A stretch of DNA of 64,000 nt from Planosporangium thailandense (GTDB lineage: Bacteria; Actinomycetota; Actinomycetes; Mycobacteriales; Micromonosporaceae): contig NZ_JAATVY010000020.1 of NCBI RefSeq assembly GCF_011947195.1, forward strand, positions 1 through 64,000, in the 5' to 3' direction. Under the pieces are notes generated by a model, which worked only from the letters and a program-made list of their open reading frames with translations, was not told the origin of the DNA and did no database searches. The translations under genes were made by a program, and so were the position numbers. Positions 39,229 through 46,799 of the stretch are shown piece after piece (position 1 is the stretch's first letter; each line of letters opens with the position of its first letter).

Positions 39229-40287
39229 ATGGACGTCGACCGGATCCGGCTCACCGCCAACGGGATCAGCCAGAACGTACTCGTGCGTGGCCCGGCGGGC
39301 GGCCGGCCCGTACTCCTCGTGCACGGCAACTGCTCGTCGGCCGCGTTCTGGCTGCCGCTGCTGCGCCACCTGCCGGACACCGTCCGCGTCGTCGCGCCGG
39401 ACCTGCGCGGGTACGGCGACAGCGAGGGCGCGCCGGTCGACGCCACCCGGGGCCTGCGTGACTTCGCCGACGACGTGGCGGCGCTGCTCGACGCGCCCGG
39501 CCCCTTCTCCCCCGACGCCCGCCCGGTGCTCGTCGGCCACTCCATGGGCGGCGGCGTGGCGATGCAGCTTGCCGTCGACCGTCCGGGGCGGTTCGCCGCC
39601 CTCCTGCTGGAGTCACCCGTGTCGCCCTACGGCTTCGGCGGCACCCGCGACGCTGACGGCACACCGACCACACCGGACTTCGCCGGCACCGGCGGCGGCT
39701 CGGTCAACCCGGAGTTCGTCGCGCGACTGGCGGCCAAGGACCGTACCGGCGACGATCCGGCCAGCCCCCGGGCGGTGCTGCGCGCCACGTACGTCGCTGA
39801 CCCGGCGAGCCTGGGCGACGACGAGGAGCCGCTGCTCGACAGCGCGCTGTCCACCCTGGTCGGCGAGGACAACTACCCGGGAGACGGCGCGCCGAGCCCG
39901 CACTGGCCGTGCACCGGGCCCGGCACGCGCGGCGTGCTCAACGCGATGTCGCCGCGGTGGTTCCGGCTGGCGGAGGCGCTCGTCGCGCTCGACCCGAAAC
40001 CGCCGATTGCCTGGGTACGCGGGGACGCCGACGTGATCGTGTCCGACACGTCGCTGTTCGACCTGGCGTACCTCGGCAAGCTGGGCGCAGTACCCGGTTG
40101 GCCCGGTGACGACGCCTGCCCACCGCAGCCGATGGTCACCCAGACCCGGGCCGTCCTCGACCGGTACGCCGCCGCCGGCGGCTCGTACACCGAGGTCGTG
40201 CAGCAGGGCTGTGGCCACTCCCCGCACGTCGAGCGGCCGGCCGAGTTCGCCGCCGCGCTCATGGCGCTGGTCGAGTCGGCGGCCTGA
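39229..40287 (+). CDS. Alpha/beta-hydrolase
   Basis: This 352-residue alpha/beta-hydrolase has the oxyanion-hole segment VHGNCSS, nucleophile S105 in GHSMGGG and the histidine in GCGHSPHVERP near the C-terminus. Esterase, epoxide hydrolase or peptidase activity is possible; a substrate cannot be assigned. An insertion between strands 6 and 7 (about residues 130-220) forms the lid. ATG 39229 is chosen because the fold begins directly after it; no strong ribosome-binding site precedes it. An upstream in-frame extension to 39058 runs into the PadR operator and is rejected. Confidence 0.8.
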   Translation: MDVDRIRLTANGISQNVLVRGPAGGRPVLLVHGNCSSAAFWLPLLRHLPDTVRVVAPDLRGYGDSEGAPVDATRGLRDFADDVAALLDAPGPFSPDARPVLVGHSMGGGVAMQLAVDRPGRFAALLLESPVSPYGFGGTRDADGTPTTPDFAGTGGGSVNPEFVARLAAKDRTGDDPASPRAVLRATYVADPASLGDDEEPLLDSALSTLVGEDNYPGDGAPSPHWPCTGPGTRGVLNAMSPRWFRLAEALVALDPKPPIAWVRGDADVIVSDTSLFDLAYLGKLGAVPGWPGDDACPPQPMVTQTRAVLDRYAAAGGSYTEVVQQGCGHSPHVERPAEFAAALMALVESAA

Positions 40288-40320
40288 CGGTCAGCGTTCG
40301 TAGCACCGCGACCAGTCAGA

Positions 40321-40947
40321 TCAGGCGCGTGGTGGTTCGCTGGCGGCCGGGCGACGGCCTCCGTAGGAGGCGACCAACGCCTCTACCACGGTCGCCGCGT
40401 CCGCCTCGGCCGCGTCCGCCGGATACTCCGGCAGCAGGTCGTCCCAGACGACCATCCACGACCCGTACAGCTGGGCCTGCCCCTCCGGCCGGGCGAAGAA
40501 CCAGATGTGCAGATGCGCGCCGCCATCCCCGAAGCGGTAGACATGGGACCGCGCGATGTGCGGCAGCGCCTGCACGTGGCGGGCGATGTGAGTGGTCAGC
40601 AGCCCCAGTTCGGCCGCCAGCTCATCGGGCAGGTCCGCCAGGTCGTAGTGGTCGCGTGGAAGCAGCATCAGCACCAGCGGCACACCGACTTTCGTGATCC
40701 GCGTCAGCCGCCAGCGGTCGTCGAACCAGATCCCTTCGTCCCGGTTACGGCACGCGCTGCAGTCCGACGGGTCCTCGCCGTGCCGCGGCGGCTCGGGCAG
40801 AACCGGCGGGCGCAACGGCGCGACGCGTAGCCCGTCGGGCTCGAACGGACTGATGTCCCACCCCGTCATTCGGGCCAGCGGGAGGCGGCGCGCACCGTCC
40901 GCGGTGGCGATCGCGTGCTCGTAGAACTCGTCCGGTCGCAGGGCCAT
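40321..40947 (-). CDS. HIT-like domain protein
   Basis: This 208-residue protein has a CSACRNRD zinc-knuckle-like start near residue 62 and a HIT-like signature AHLHIWFFARPEGQ near 145. The motif keeps the first two histidines of the triad but has Trp at the third position. HIT proteins are nucleotide hydrolases or transferases; the altered triad makes the reaction uncertain. ATG 40947 is chosen; an extension to 41121 would cross the promoter of the divergent GH12 gene. Confidence 0.6.
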   Translation of the reverse strand: MALRPDEFYEHAIATADGARRLPLARMTGWDISPFEPDGLRVAPLRPPVLPEPPRHGEDPSDCSACRNRDEGIWFDDRWRLTRITKVGVPLVLMLLPRDHYDLADLPDELAAELGLLTTHIARHVQALPHIARSHVYRFGDGGAHLHIWFFARPEGQAQLYGSWMVVWDDLLPEYPADAAEADAATVVEALVASYGGRRPAASEPPRA

Positions 40948-41088
40948 GATCCGAAGACTAGTACGGCAGCGACGACTCAGGATCATGCACCTGGTTCGAT
41001 GGCTGGTCGTCGCGGCCGGCGCCGCTGCGGCCGGCGCCCGCCGGAGCGGGTGTGATTTTCGCCCGTGCGCCGCTTCGTTCAGACGTGC

Positions 41089-41143
41089 TAACGTGCCGGA
41101 ACTTCTTGGGAGCGCTCCCATTTAGGCGCGCTCCCAAGAAGTT
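41089..41143 (+). promoter_or_regulatory. CebR operator and promoter of the GH12 gene
   Basis: TGGGAGCGCTCCCA (41107-41120) is exactly the 14-bp CebR box known from cellobiose-controlled genes of Streptomyces. It lies just after a TAACGT -10-like hexamer (41089-41094). A perfect 16-bp inverted repeat, arms 41100-41115 and 41128-41143, overlaps it and supplies an additional half-site GGGAGCGC. Binding of a LacI-type CebR here would block the start of transcription until cello-oligosaccharide is present. Confidence 0.85.
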
Positions 41144-41170
41144 GCTCGACCCCCTCGCACAAGGAGCACC

Positions 41171-42052
41171 GTGGCACGTCTACTGCACAACCTGGCGGCT
41201 GCTGGCCTGCTGCTCGCAGCCTCGGCGTCGACCGTTGCCTGCGGCGGCAGTTCGACCGCCGTGCACAAGAGTTCGGCAGCCCCTGCCGCCGGCAGCACGT
41301 CGACCGGCGCGGCCGGCGCGGCCGGCGCGGCCGGCAGCACCACGCACGTCGACACCAAGCTCTGCAACAAGACCGAAACGACGACGATCCAGGACCAGTA
41401 CGTCGTCATGAACAACGTCTGGGGCGCCGACACCCCCCAGTGCATCAACGTGACCGACGATGGCTTCTCGGTCACCGCGGACCACAACAAGCCGCAGAAC
41501 GGCGCCCCGGCCTCGTACCCGGCCATCTACGTCGGCTGCCACTACACCAACTGCTCCGACGGCACCAACCTGCCCATGCAGGTCAACAAGATCCACAGCG
41601 CGACGAGCAGCATCACCTACGCGTACCCGAGCAGCGGCGCATACGACGCCGCGTACGACATCTGGCTGGACCCGTCGCCCAAGAAGGACGGGGTCAACCA
41701 GCAGGAGCTGATGATCTGGTTCAACCACCAGGGCTCCGTCCAGCCGGTCGGCACGAAGACCGGTACGGTGACGGTCGGCGGCCGTAGCTGGGACGTCTGG
41801 ACCGGCAACAACGGCTCGAACGACGTCGTCTCGTACGTCGCGTCGTCACCGATCCAGAGCTGGAAGTTCAGCGTGCTGGACTTCATCAACGACGCCAAGA
41901 AGCGCAGCAAGGTCACCGACGAGTGGTACCTGACCAGCATCCAGGCCGGGTTCGAACCCTGGACGGGCGGCAACGGCCTGTCCGTCACCTCGTTCAGCGC
42001 CAGCATCAACGGTGTCGGCGGTAGCGCGAAGCCGGCCGCGCCGAAGAGCTGA
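41171..42052 (+). CDS. GH12-family endoglucanase, predicted lipoprotein
   Basis: This 293-residue secreted protein has a signal peptide and lipobox (STVAC-G, cysteine near residue 24), then an Ala/Gly/Ser/Thr linker to about residue 58. The GH12 beta-jelly roll follows: QDQYVVMNNVWG, the nucleophile segment QELMIWFNHQG and WYLTSIQAGFEPWTGG near the end carrying the expected acid/base glutamate in the GFE sequence. GH12 enzymes cut beta-1,4-glucan. Lipid anchoring would keep the enzyme on the cell surface, unlike most free GH12 cellulases. GTG 41171 follows AAGGAG, and the gene is under a CebR box. Confidence 0.88.
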   Translation: MARLLHNLAAAGLLLAASASTVACGGSSTAVHKSSAAPAAGSTSTGAAGAAGAAGSTTHVDTKLCNKTETTTIQDQYVVMNNVWGADTPQCINVTDDGFSVTADHNKPQNGAPASYPAIYVGCHYTNCSDGTNLPMQVNKIHSATSSITYAYPSSGAYDAAYDIWLDPSPKKDGVNQQELMIWFNHQGSVQPVGTKTGTVTVGGRSWDVWTGNNGSNDVVSYVASSPIQSWKFSVLDFINDAKKRSKVTDEWYLTSIQAGFEPWTGGNGLSVTSFSASINGVGGSAKPAAPKS

Positions 42053-42096
42053 GGGCGTCGGGTTCCCCGCGACCCTGCGATCAGCGCCGGTGTTGC

Positions 42097-42133
42097 GTTA
42101 TCGACGTTATGAGGGCCCCATAACGTCGATAAC
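42097..42133. terminator. 15-bp perfect hairpin downstream of GH12 gene
   Basis: Arms GTTATCGACGTTATG (42097-42111) and its complement (42119-42133) enclose the loop AGGGCCC. It lies 45 bp after the GH12 stop and is the likely terminator, although it lacks a T-tract. Its AT-rich arms would also suit a protein-binding palindrome. Confidence 0.6.
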
Positions 42134-42328
42134 CCACCGCTGGCGTGCGTCCGGAGTAGACCGCCGGCCTCGGTTTCCGGCACCGGCGCGGCGTGCCGCC
42201 TCTCGATCCCGGCGATCGGCAGCGTCTCGTTCGTGCTCGATGACGGCCGTAGCGGCGCCGACCCGCCCCGTACGGTCCTCAGTGGAACCGCCGGCACGAC
42301 CGCGTAACCAACGCGCGGCGGTGACACC

Positions 42329-42372
42329 CGGCTCCGGCGCGTCGGCCTGTACGGGTCGACGCGCCGGAGCCG
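42329..42372 (+). terminator. 16-bp GC hairpin followed by T-tract
   Basis: Perfect arms 42329-42344 and 42357-42372 with a 12-nt loop are followed by ATCCTTTTC, the classical intrinsic terminator form on the plus strand. No intact gene ends just before it, so it either backs up the GH12 terminator or belongs to a lost gene. Confidence 0.7.
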
Positions 42373-42392
42373 ATCCTTTTCAATCGGGCCCG

Positions 42393-42448
42393 CCATGATC
42401 CTGAAGGGTTCGAGGTGCTATCGCCCCCGGAACCCTTCAGGGTCATGG
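42393..42448. terminator. 19-bp near-perfect hairpin
   Basis: Arms 42393-42411 and 42430-42448 pair over 19 positions with one G-T wobble. It follows the preceding terminator by 20 bp and may protect the next gene (42604) from read-through, or end transcription from the opposite side. Confidence 0.6.
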
Positions 42449-42603
42449 AGTCCGCGACGCAAACCGATGCGTGAAGATTCCGGCTCTGGTCGTACTCAAC
42501 GACTGATGCTCTTCAGCCCTTCTTCAGGTGGGGCGGGAAGCGCGAAGACAGGATGTCCGGTGGTCCGCCGGGCGACCACCTCGAGTACGGCAGGAGGTTC
42601 GCC

Positions 42604-43068
42604 ATGAAACCGATCGCTCGCGTCGTGACGACAGTTGCGGCAGGCTCCGTCGTAGCGATCAGCGGAGGGGTTGGCGCGGCATGGGGCCAGGGCTCGCCAA
42701 CGCCTGCGCCGAGCCCGACGAGCACGCCCAGTCCGACAAGCGTGCCCAGCCCGACGACCACGCCGAGTCCGACAACGGTGGTCGTCCCGCCCACCTCACC
42801 CGGCGGGCCGTCCTCGACCATGACGACGACCGTGCCGAGCCCCACGACCACGCCGAGCCAGACCACCATTCCCAGCCCGACGACGGTCACGGCCTCGCCG
42901 AGCCCGACCACGACGCCCAGTCCGACAACCGTGCCCAGCCCCACCATGGTGCCGAGCCCGACAACGGTGGTCGTCCCGCCCACCTCACCCGGCGGGCCCT
43001 CCTCGACCATGACGACGACCGTGCCCAGTCCGACATTGACGCCCAGCCCCACGACGACGCAGCGGTGA
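42604..43068 (+). CDS. Secreted Pro/Thr/Ser-repeat protein
   Basis: This 154-residue protein has a signal peptide (MKPIARVVTTVAAGSVVAISG, cleavage near A26-W-G-Q) and then only low-complexity SPTTTPSPTT-type repeats. A longer unit with VVVPPTSPGGPSSTMTTTVPSP occurs twice, 63 codons apart (DNA at 42771 and 42960). No folded domain, transmembrane anchor or sortase signal is visible. Such proteins are typically cell-wall spacers or glycosylated surface material. ATG 42604 follows AGGAGG at 42593. The longer frame from 42553 adds nothing useful. Confidence 0.65.
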   Translation: MKPIARVVTTVAAGSVVAISGGVGAAWGQGSPTPAPSPTSTPSPTSVPSPTTTPSPTTVVVPPTSPGGPSSTMTTTVPSPTTTPSQTTIPSPTTVTASPSPTTTPSPTTVPSPTMVPSPTTVVVPPTSPGGPSSTMTTTVPSPTLTPSPTTTQR

Positions 43069-43103
43069 TCGTTCCCCGTATCAGCGCCGCCGGGCGTCGT
43101 TGT

Positions 43104-43136
43104 GTACGGCCGTACATTTCATGTGTACCGTTGTAC
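43104..43136. promoter_or_regulatory. Tandem TetR operator-like palindromes
   Basis: GTACGGCCGTAC (43104-43115, perfect) and GTACCGTTGTAC (43125-43136, imperfect) are centred 21 bp apart, two helical turns. The second ends 2 bp before the TetR ATG. This is the expected place for autorepression of the TetR-MFS pair. Confidence 0.6.
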
Positions 43137-43138
43137 GC

Positions 43139-43762
43139 ATGGACATGGGGGGCAAGCCGGTGGTCCGGCGGGCCCGCCGGTTCGACCCGAAGCGGCGGGA
43201 GCGCATCCTGGATGCCGCGATCGAGGTCATCGCCGAGCACGGCGTGGCAGGCACGACGCACCGGCTGATCGCCCGTGCGGCGGACGTGCCGCTAGGCTCG
43301 TTGACGTACCACTTCACCGGCCTCGACGAGCTGCGCGCGTTGGCGTTCACGCGGCTGGCCGAGCGGCTGTCGCGGGCGTACGCGGCGCACTTCGACGGCG
43401 TCCGGACGCTGGACGACCTCGTCGAGGCGGTCACCGACATGGTGCACGGCAACGTGGGCACCGATGCGCGGGAATGGGCCGTCAGCTACGAGCTCTACCT
43501 GGCCGCGCTGCGCGACCCGGCGCTGCGGACGGTGACCGAGGAGTGGATGCGCACCAGCCGGACGGTGCTGGAGCGGTTCGTCGACCCGGACACCGCCCGC
43601 GGCCTCGACGCCCTGATCGAGGGCCTCGTCATGCACCGGATGCTGTCGACCGCACCGTTCCCGCGCGCGGTCACGCGGGCCGCGGTCGCCCGCGCCGTCC
43701 AGCCGCTGCCCGGCACCGACGCCGGGCGAACGCCCACCCATGAGCCAGAAGGACGCCCATGA
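43139..43762 (+). CDS. TetR-family transcriptional regulator
   Basis: This 207-residue regulator has an N-terminal helix-turn-helix (RERILDAAIEVIAEHGVAGTTHRLIARAAD with the recognition helix near PLGSLTYHF) and an all-helical ligand domain. The ATG at 43139 is preferred over GTG 43100, because the latter would be translated through the palindromic operator and gives a Cys/Met-rich prefix. It overlaps the MFS gene by 4 bp (ATGA), so it very likely represses that exporter. Confidence 0.87.
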   Translation: MDMGGKPVVRRARRFDPKRRERILDAAIEVIAEHGVAGTTHRLIARAADVPLGSLTYHFTGLDELRALAFTRLAERLSRAYAAHFDGVRTLDDLVEAVTDMVHGNVGTDAREWAVSYELYLAALRDPALRTVTEEWMRTSRTVLERFVDPDTARGLDALIEGLVMHRMLSTAPFPRAVTRAAVARAVQPLPGTDAGRTPTHEPEGRP

Positions 43763-45027
43763 CCCCGACCACCGCCGCACCGATCACACCGGCAGCGGTC
43801 CGGGCCGCCACCGCGGCCACCTACGCCGCCTTCATCGGCTCGGGTTTCGCGATCGCCAGCTGGGCCTCGCGCATCCCGCAGGTACGCGACCGTCTGGAGC
43901 TCAACCCGGCGACCCTCGGCCTGGTACTGCTCACGGTAGCCGCCGGGTCCCTTCTCGCGCTGCCGCTGTCCGGGCCCGTCGTCACGCGGTTCGGCTCCGC
44001 GCGGACGGTCCGGACGATGGCGGTACTGCTCTGCGTCGGCCTGGCCACCACCGCGGTCGGCTCCCTCGTCGGCGTGGTGCCGGTCGTCATCGGGCTGCTC
44101 CTGCTCGGCTTCGCCAACGGCGCGTGGGACGTGGCGATGAACGTGCAGGGCACGGTCGTGGAGCAGCATCTCGGACGGTCGATCATGTCCCGTTTCCACG
44201 CGGGATTCAGCCTCGGCACCGTCGCCGGCGCGCTCCTCGGCGCGGCCATGGTCGCCCTGCACGTGTCGGTCGCCGCGCACCTGGCCGGCGTCGCGCTCGC
44301 CGTCGGGGTCGGCGTCCCGTGGTTCGCGCGGCGCTTCGTCCCCGATCACGTTGAGACCGCGCCGGCCGTCGCTGGCGAGCCGCCGCGCGTCGGCGCGTTC
44401 AGCGCCTGGCGTGAGCCGCGCACCCTGCTCATCGGGGTGTTCGTGCTCGCCTTCGCGTTCGCCGAGGGTACCGGCAACGACTGGATCAGCGTCGCCGCCA
44501 TCGACGGCCACCACGTCGCGGCGACGCTCGGTACGCTCGCTTTCGCCGGCTTCCTCACCGCGATGACCGCCGGCCGCTGGTTCGGTCCCGGGCTGCTGGA
44601 CCGCTACGGCCGGGTGCCGGTCGTGCGGATTCTCGCGCTCGTCGGCATCGCCGGCGTCGCGCTGTTCGTCTTCGGGCCGTTGCCGGTCGTCGCGTTCGCC
44701 GGCACCTTGCTCTGGGGATTCGGTGTCTCGCTCGGCTTCCCGGTGGGCATGAGCGCCGGCGGCGACGACCCGCGGCGGGCGGCCGCCCGGGTCAGCGTCA
44801 TCTCCTCGATCGGATACTGTGCGTTCCTCGGCGGTCCGCCCGCCATCGGCTTCCTCGGCGTCCACGTCACCGTGCTGCGCGCCCTGACCGTCGTCGCGGT
44901 GCTGCTCGGCCTGGCCGCCCTGATCGCCGCCAGCGTCCGCCCGCTCGGTACCGGGCCGGTAGCACCCGGTGCCGTGCCGGACGACCGCGAGACGGCGGGC
45001 GAAACCACCACGGCGGCGCACTCCTGA
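43759..45027 (+). CDS. MFS transporter
   Basis: This 422-residue protein has twelve predicted membrane helices. The cytoplasmic loop motif between helices 2 and 3 is recognisable (GPVVTRFGSARTVR), and a second-half equivalent reads GLLDRYGRVPVVR. It belongs to the sugar/drug MFS group that includes YbjJ-like proteins. The ribosome-binding site AGAAGGA lies inside the tetR end. Efflux of the TetR ligand is the simplest role. The disordered C-terminal tail ends just before an insertion-sequence-like end at 45029. Confidence 0.82.
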   Translation: MTPTTAAPITPAAVRAATAATYAAFIGSGFAIASWASRIPQVRDRLELNPATLGLVLLTVAAGSLLALPLSGPVVTRFGSARTVRTMAVLLCVGLATTAVGSLVGVVPVVIGLLLLGFANGAWDVAMNVQGTVVEQHLGRSIMSRFHAGFSLGTVAGALLGAAMVALHVSVAAHLAGVALAVGVGVPWFARRFVPDHVETAPAVAGEPPRVGAFSAWREPRTLLIGVFVLAFAFAEGTGNDWISVAAIDGHHVAATLGTLAFAGFLTAMTAGRWFGPGLLDRYGRVPVVRILALVGIAGVALFVFGPLPVVAFAGTLLWGFGVSLGFPVGMSAGGDDPRRAAARVSVISSIGYCAFLGGPPAIGFLGVHVTVLRALTVVAVLLGLAALIAASVRPLGTGPVAPGAVPDDRETAGETTTAAHS

Positions 45028-45028
45028 T

Positions 45029-46096
45029 CTAGAGCGTGTTTCGAAAGTGAGTTGAGATCGAGTTCTCTCGGCGGGCGGGATGGTCAGGTTGTGGAGCACC
45101 ACGGCGGGCTGCCGGTCGGGTCGCTACAGGGCCAGTAGATCGGCGAGAAGGTACGGCTCGGTGCCGGCCAGGCCGACGGATGCGTACACGGTTATAGCGT
45201 CGGGGTTTGTCCGACCGGGGTGATCTCCGGCGATGATCGCGCCCAGTGCGACCGCTGCGTTGTTCGTGAGCAGTGCAGGTGGATCGTAGGCGCGCAGCTG
45301 GGGTAACGAGTCGGTGACGATCAGCTGTGCTCGCATGGGTAGGTCGAGGCCGAACTCGGCGCGATCAATCTGCTTCGGCCCGACGGTGGTCACGGCGCTC
45401 CCGGGTGCGAGCCAACTGGCGTCGAGGACGGGTGTCGGCGATGAGGTCGCCAGGACCACGATGTCGCGGGCGGCGACGGCCTCGTGGGCGGTCTGGACAG
45501 CGCGGGCCGGAATGCGAAGTTCGGTCTGCACGCGGTCGACCAGGGCGGACTGGCGTTGTGGCGTCCGACTGTAGATCGCGACGTCGGATAGTTGACGGAC
45601 CGCGGACAGCGCCCACAGTTGGGTCCATGCCTGCCGGCCGGTGCCGATCACACCAACGGTGGTCGCGTCACGTCGGGCCAGGACATCGGCTGCGACTGCG
45701 CCGAGCGCGCCGGTACGGAAGGCGCCGAGCGCTGTTCCGACCGCGACGCCAGCGAGATCACCGGTCGGTTCAGCGTGGACGGCTACAACCTGTTGACCGC
45801 CCACGTGGGTGTCATAGGCGCGGTACCCGTACCAGCGTCCGGGCAGCCGACCTGCGGTAAAGGTCAGGCCTCCGGCATGCACCCGCGGCGGCGCTACAAG
45901 CTCGCCACGGTGCGCAGCGAGCAGAGCGGCCCGCATCGCGGCGACTGCGGCGGTTGGTCGAAGACGGGTGGTCACCGCAACGTCGTCGAGCATGATCGAC
46001 ATGCGGGCATCGTGGCAGTTGAAGCTGGGTTGAGGTCAAGCCGGAAGGCCGTCATGGCACACCGCCCGGATACGCCCCTTTTGAAACACGCCCTAG
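45029..46096. mobile_element. IS-like unit with inverted repeats enclosing a passenger gene and no transposase
   Basis: The left end reads CTAG-AGCGTGTTTCGAAAG (45029-45047) and the right end, read inward, CTAG-GGCGTGTTTCAAAAG (46096-46078). The inverted repeats match at 13 of 15 positions and each is flanked by CTAG, a possible target duplication. Ends of the form GCGTGTTTCGAAAG are usual in actinobacterial insertion sequences. Inside is only an ornithine-cyclodeaminase-like gene, so this resembles a non-autonomous passenger element. Confidence 0.6.
45124..46002 (-). CDS. Ornithine cyclodeaminase/mu-crystallin family protein
   Basis: This 292-residue NAD(P)-binding protein has a central Rossmann motif VGVIGTGRQAWTQL (near residue 115). 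The flanking family segments are visible (GLTFTAGRLPGRWYGYRAY and GSAVTTVGPKQIDRAEF). Members convert ornithine to proline, reduce imino acids, or form 2,3-diaminopropionate and related building blocks. It is the only gene inside the IS-like unit. The upstream region on the minus strand has TTGACC as a possible -35. Codon use is slightly less GC-rich than in neighbours. Orphan status makes the substrate unknown. Confidence 0.8.
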   Translation of the reverse strand: MSIMLDDVAVTTRLRPTAAVAAMRAALLAAHRGELVAPPRVHAGGLTFTAGRLPGRWYGYRAYDTHVGGQQVVAVHAEPTGDLAGVAVGTALGAFRTGALGAVAADVLARRDATTVGVIGTGRQAWTQLWALSAVRQLSDVAIYSRTPQRQSALVDRVQTELRIPARAVQTAHEAVAARDIVVLATSSPTPVLDASWLAPGSAVTTVGPKQIDRAEFGLDLPMRAQLIVTDSLPQLRAYDPPALLTNNAAVALGAIIAGDHPGRTNPDAITVYASVGLAGTEPYLLADLLAL

Positions 46097-46105
46097 GAGC
46101 ACCTC

Positions 46106-46336
46106 CTATCGGGCGCCACGGAGCCACCCGAGGAAGCGGACGCGCAACTCCCCTGCCGGCACGTCGTGCAGATCCTCCGAAGCCTCGACGAAACGCGACG
46201 CCATCACCAACGCCAGGCACGCCGGCGCCCGGTCGTACGCCGCGGAGAGCTGGCCCCGACGGGTCGGACACGGCCACGCCCGCGCGCAGGCGGCGCAGAT
46301 CCACCGAGGCAGTATCGGTGTGTGGAGAGAGGTCAC
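46106..46336 (-). CDS. Small cysteine-motif protein, downstream member
   Basis: This 76-residue protein has a zinc-ribbon-like CAACARAWPC motif (residues 15-24), then a helical stretch ending RFLGWLRGAR. GTG 46336 overlaps the preceding small gene (GTGA). Similar tiny proteins occur beside XRE-TPR regulators in actinomycetes. No activity can be assigned. Confidence 0.6.
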   Translation of the reverse strand: MTSLHTPILPRWICAACARAWPCPTRRGQLSAAYDRAPACLALVMASRFVEASEDLHDVPAGELRVRFLGWLRGAR

Positions 46337-46515
46337 CGGAACCGCCCGGAATTGCCGCGTACCCGCTCCAGGCGGAGCCGCTCCTCCAGCGCGACGATCG
46401 CCAGGCACGGGTACGCGTCGCGGCAGGTCAGGCAGGTGAGCTGGACGGCGCAGCCCCACCAGGTGATCGTGGGGGCATGAGCGGCCCGTATCCGGGCCAC
46501 CGTGTCCGGGTCCAT
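46333..46515 (-). CDS. Small cysteine-motif protein, upstream member
   Basis: This 60-residue protein contains CAVQLTCLTCRDAYPC (residues 22-37), the same C-x-x-C-x-x-x-x-x-C layout as its downstream partner. The two may be related zinc-binding modules that act together. ATG 46515 is preceded by GAGGGGA. It is divergent from the XRE-TPR regulator gene, sharing a 284-bp regulatory region with two inverted repeats. Confidence 0.6.
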   Translation of the reverse strand: MDPDTVARIRAAHAPTITWWGCAVQLTCLTCRDAYPCLAIVALEERLRLERVRGNSGRFR

Positions 46516-46624
46516 GGGATCCCCTCGAAGCAATGACGGCGTGGCTTCATTGCGGTTCCTTGAACAGTGGAACGGCACCGAGACGAGCGGGGTCTGTGCC
46601 ACAGCACCCGCCCCGGTGCCAGCC

Positions 46625-46654
46625 AGCGGTGCGAGGACCATTCCTCGCACCGCT
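46625..46654. promoter_or_regulatory. 13-bp perfect inverted repeat in divergent region
   Basis: Arms AGCGGTGCGAGGA (46625-46637) and TCCTCGCACCGCT (46642-46654) enclose CCAT. It could be a hairpin in the leader of either divergent transcript, or an operator. Confidence 0.5.
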
Positions 46655-46694
46655 GACCATTCCGGAGTTCACGCTCGCAACCCATGGCGCGGAC

Positions 46695-46713
46695 TCATGT
46701 CACGGTGACATGA
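46695..46713. promoter_or_regulatory. 19-bp palindrome upstream of XRE-TPR gene
   Basis: TCATGTCACGGTGACATGA is perfectly symmetric around a central G. It lies 87 bp upstream of the XRE-TPR start, in the shared region with the small cysteine-motif genes. This is the best operator candidate for the XRE-TPR protein. Confidence 0.6.
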
Positions 46714-46799
46714 CGTACTCGACCGCTAACCGCGCCTACGCCTACGCTCGACCCGAGGACCGCCGGTAGCCCTGCCCACGACAATGAGTTGAGGGACGC

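Larger units (their letters stand above)
42053..42603. other. 551-bp intergenic region with three hairpins and no supported gene
   Basis: Between the GH12 gene and the Pro/Thr-repeat gene I find no frame with a ribosome-binding site and protein-like composition. The region carries three separate long inverted repeats (42097-42133, 42329-42372, 42393-42448). A stretch near 42191-42306 reads like the C-terminal end of a protein (GSVSFVLDDGRSG, stop at 42304) but has no start, so it may be a gene remnant or chance. Confidence 0.5.

Noticed and set aside
45124-46002. Transposase inside the IS-like unit
   Set aside because: The only long frame with protein-like composition encodes an ornithine-cyclodeaminase family enzyme; no DDE or recombinase motif was seen on either strand.
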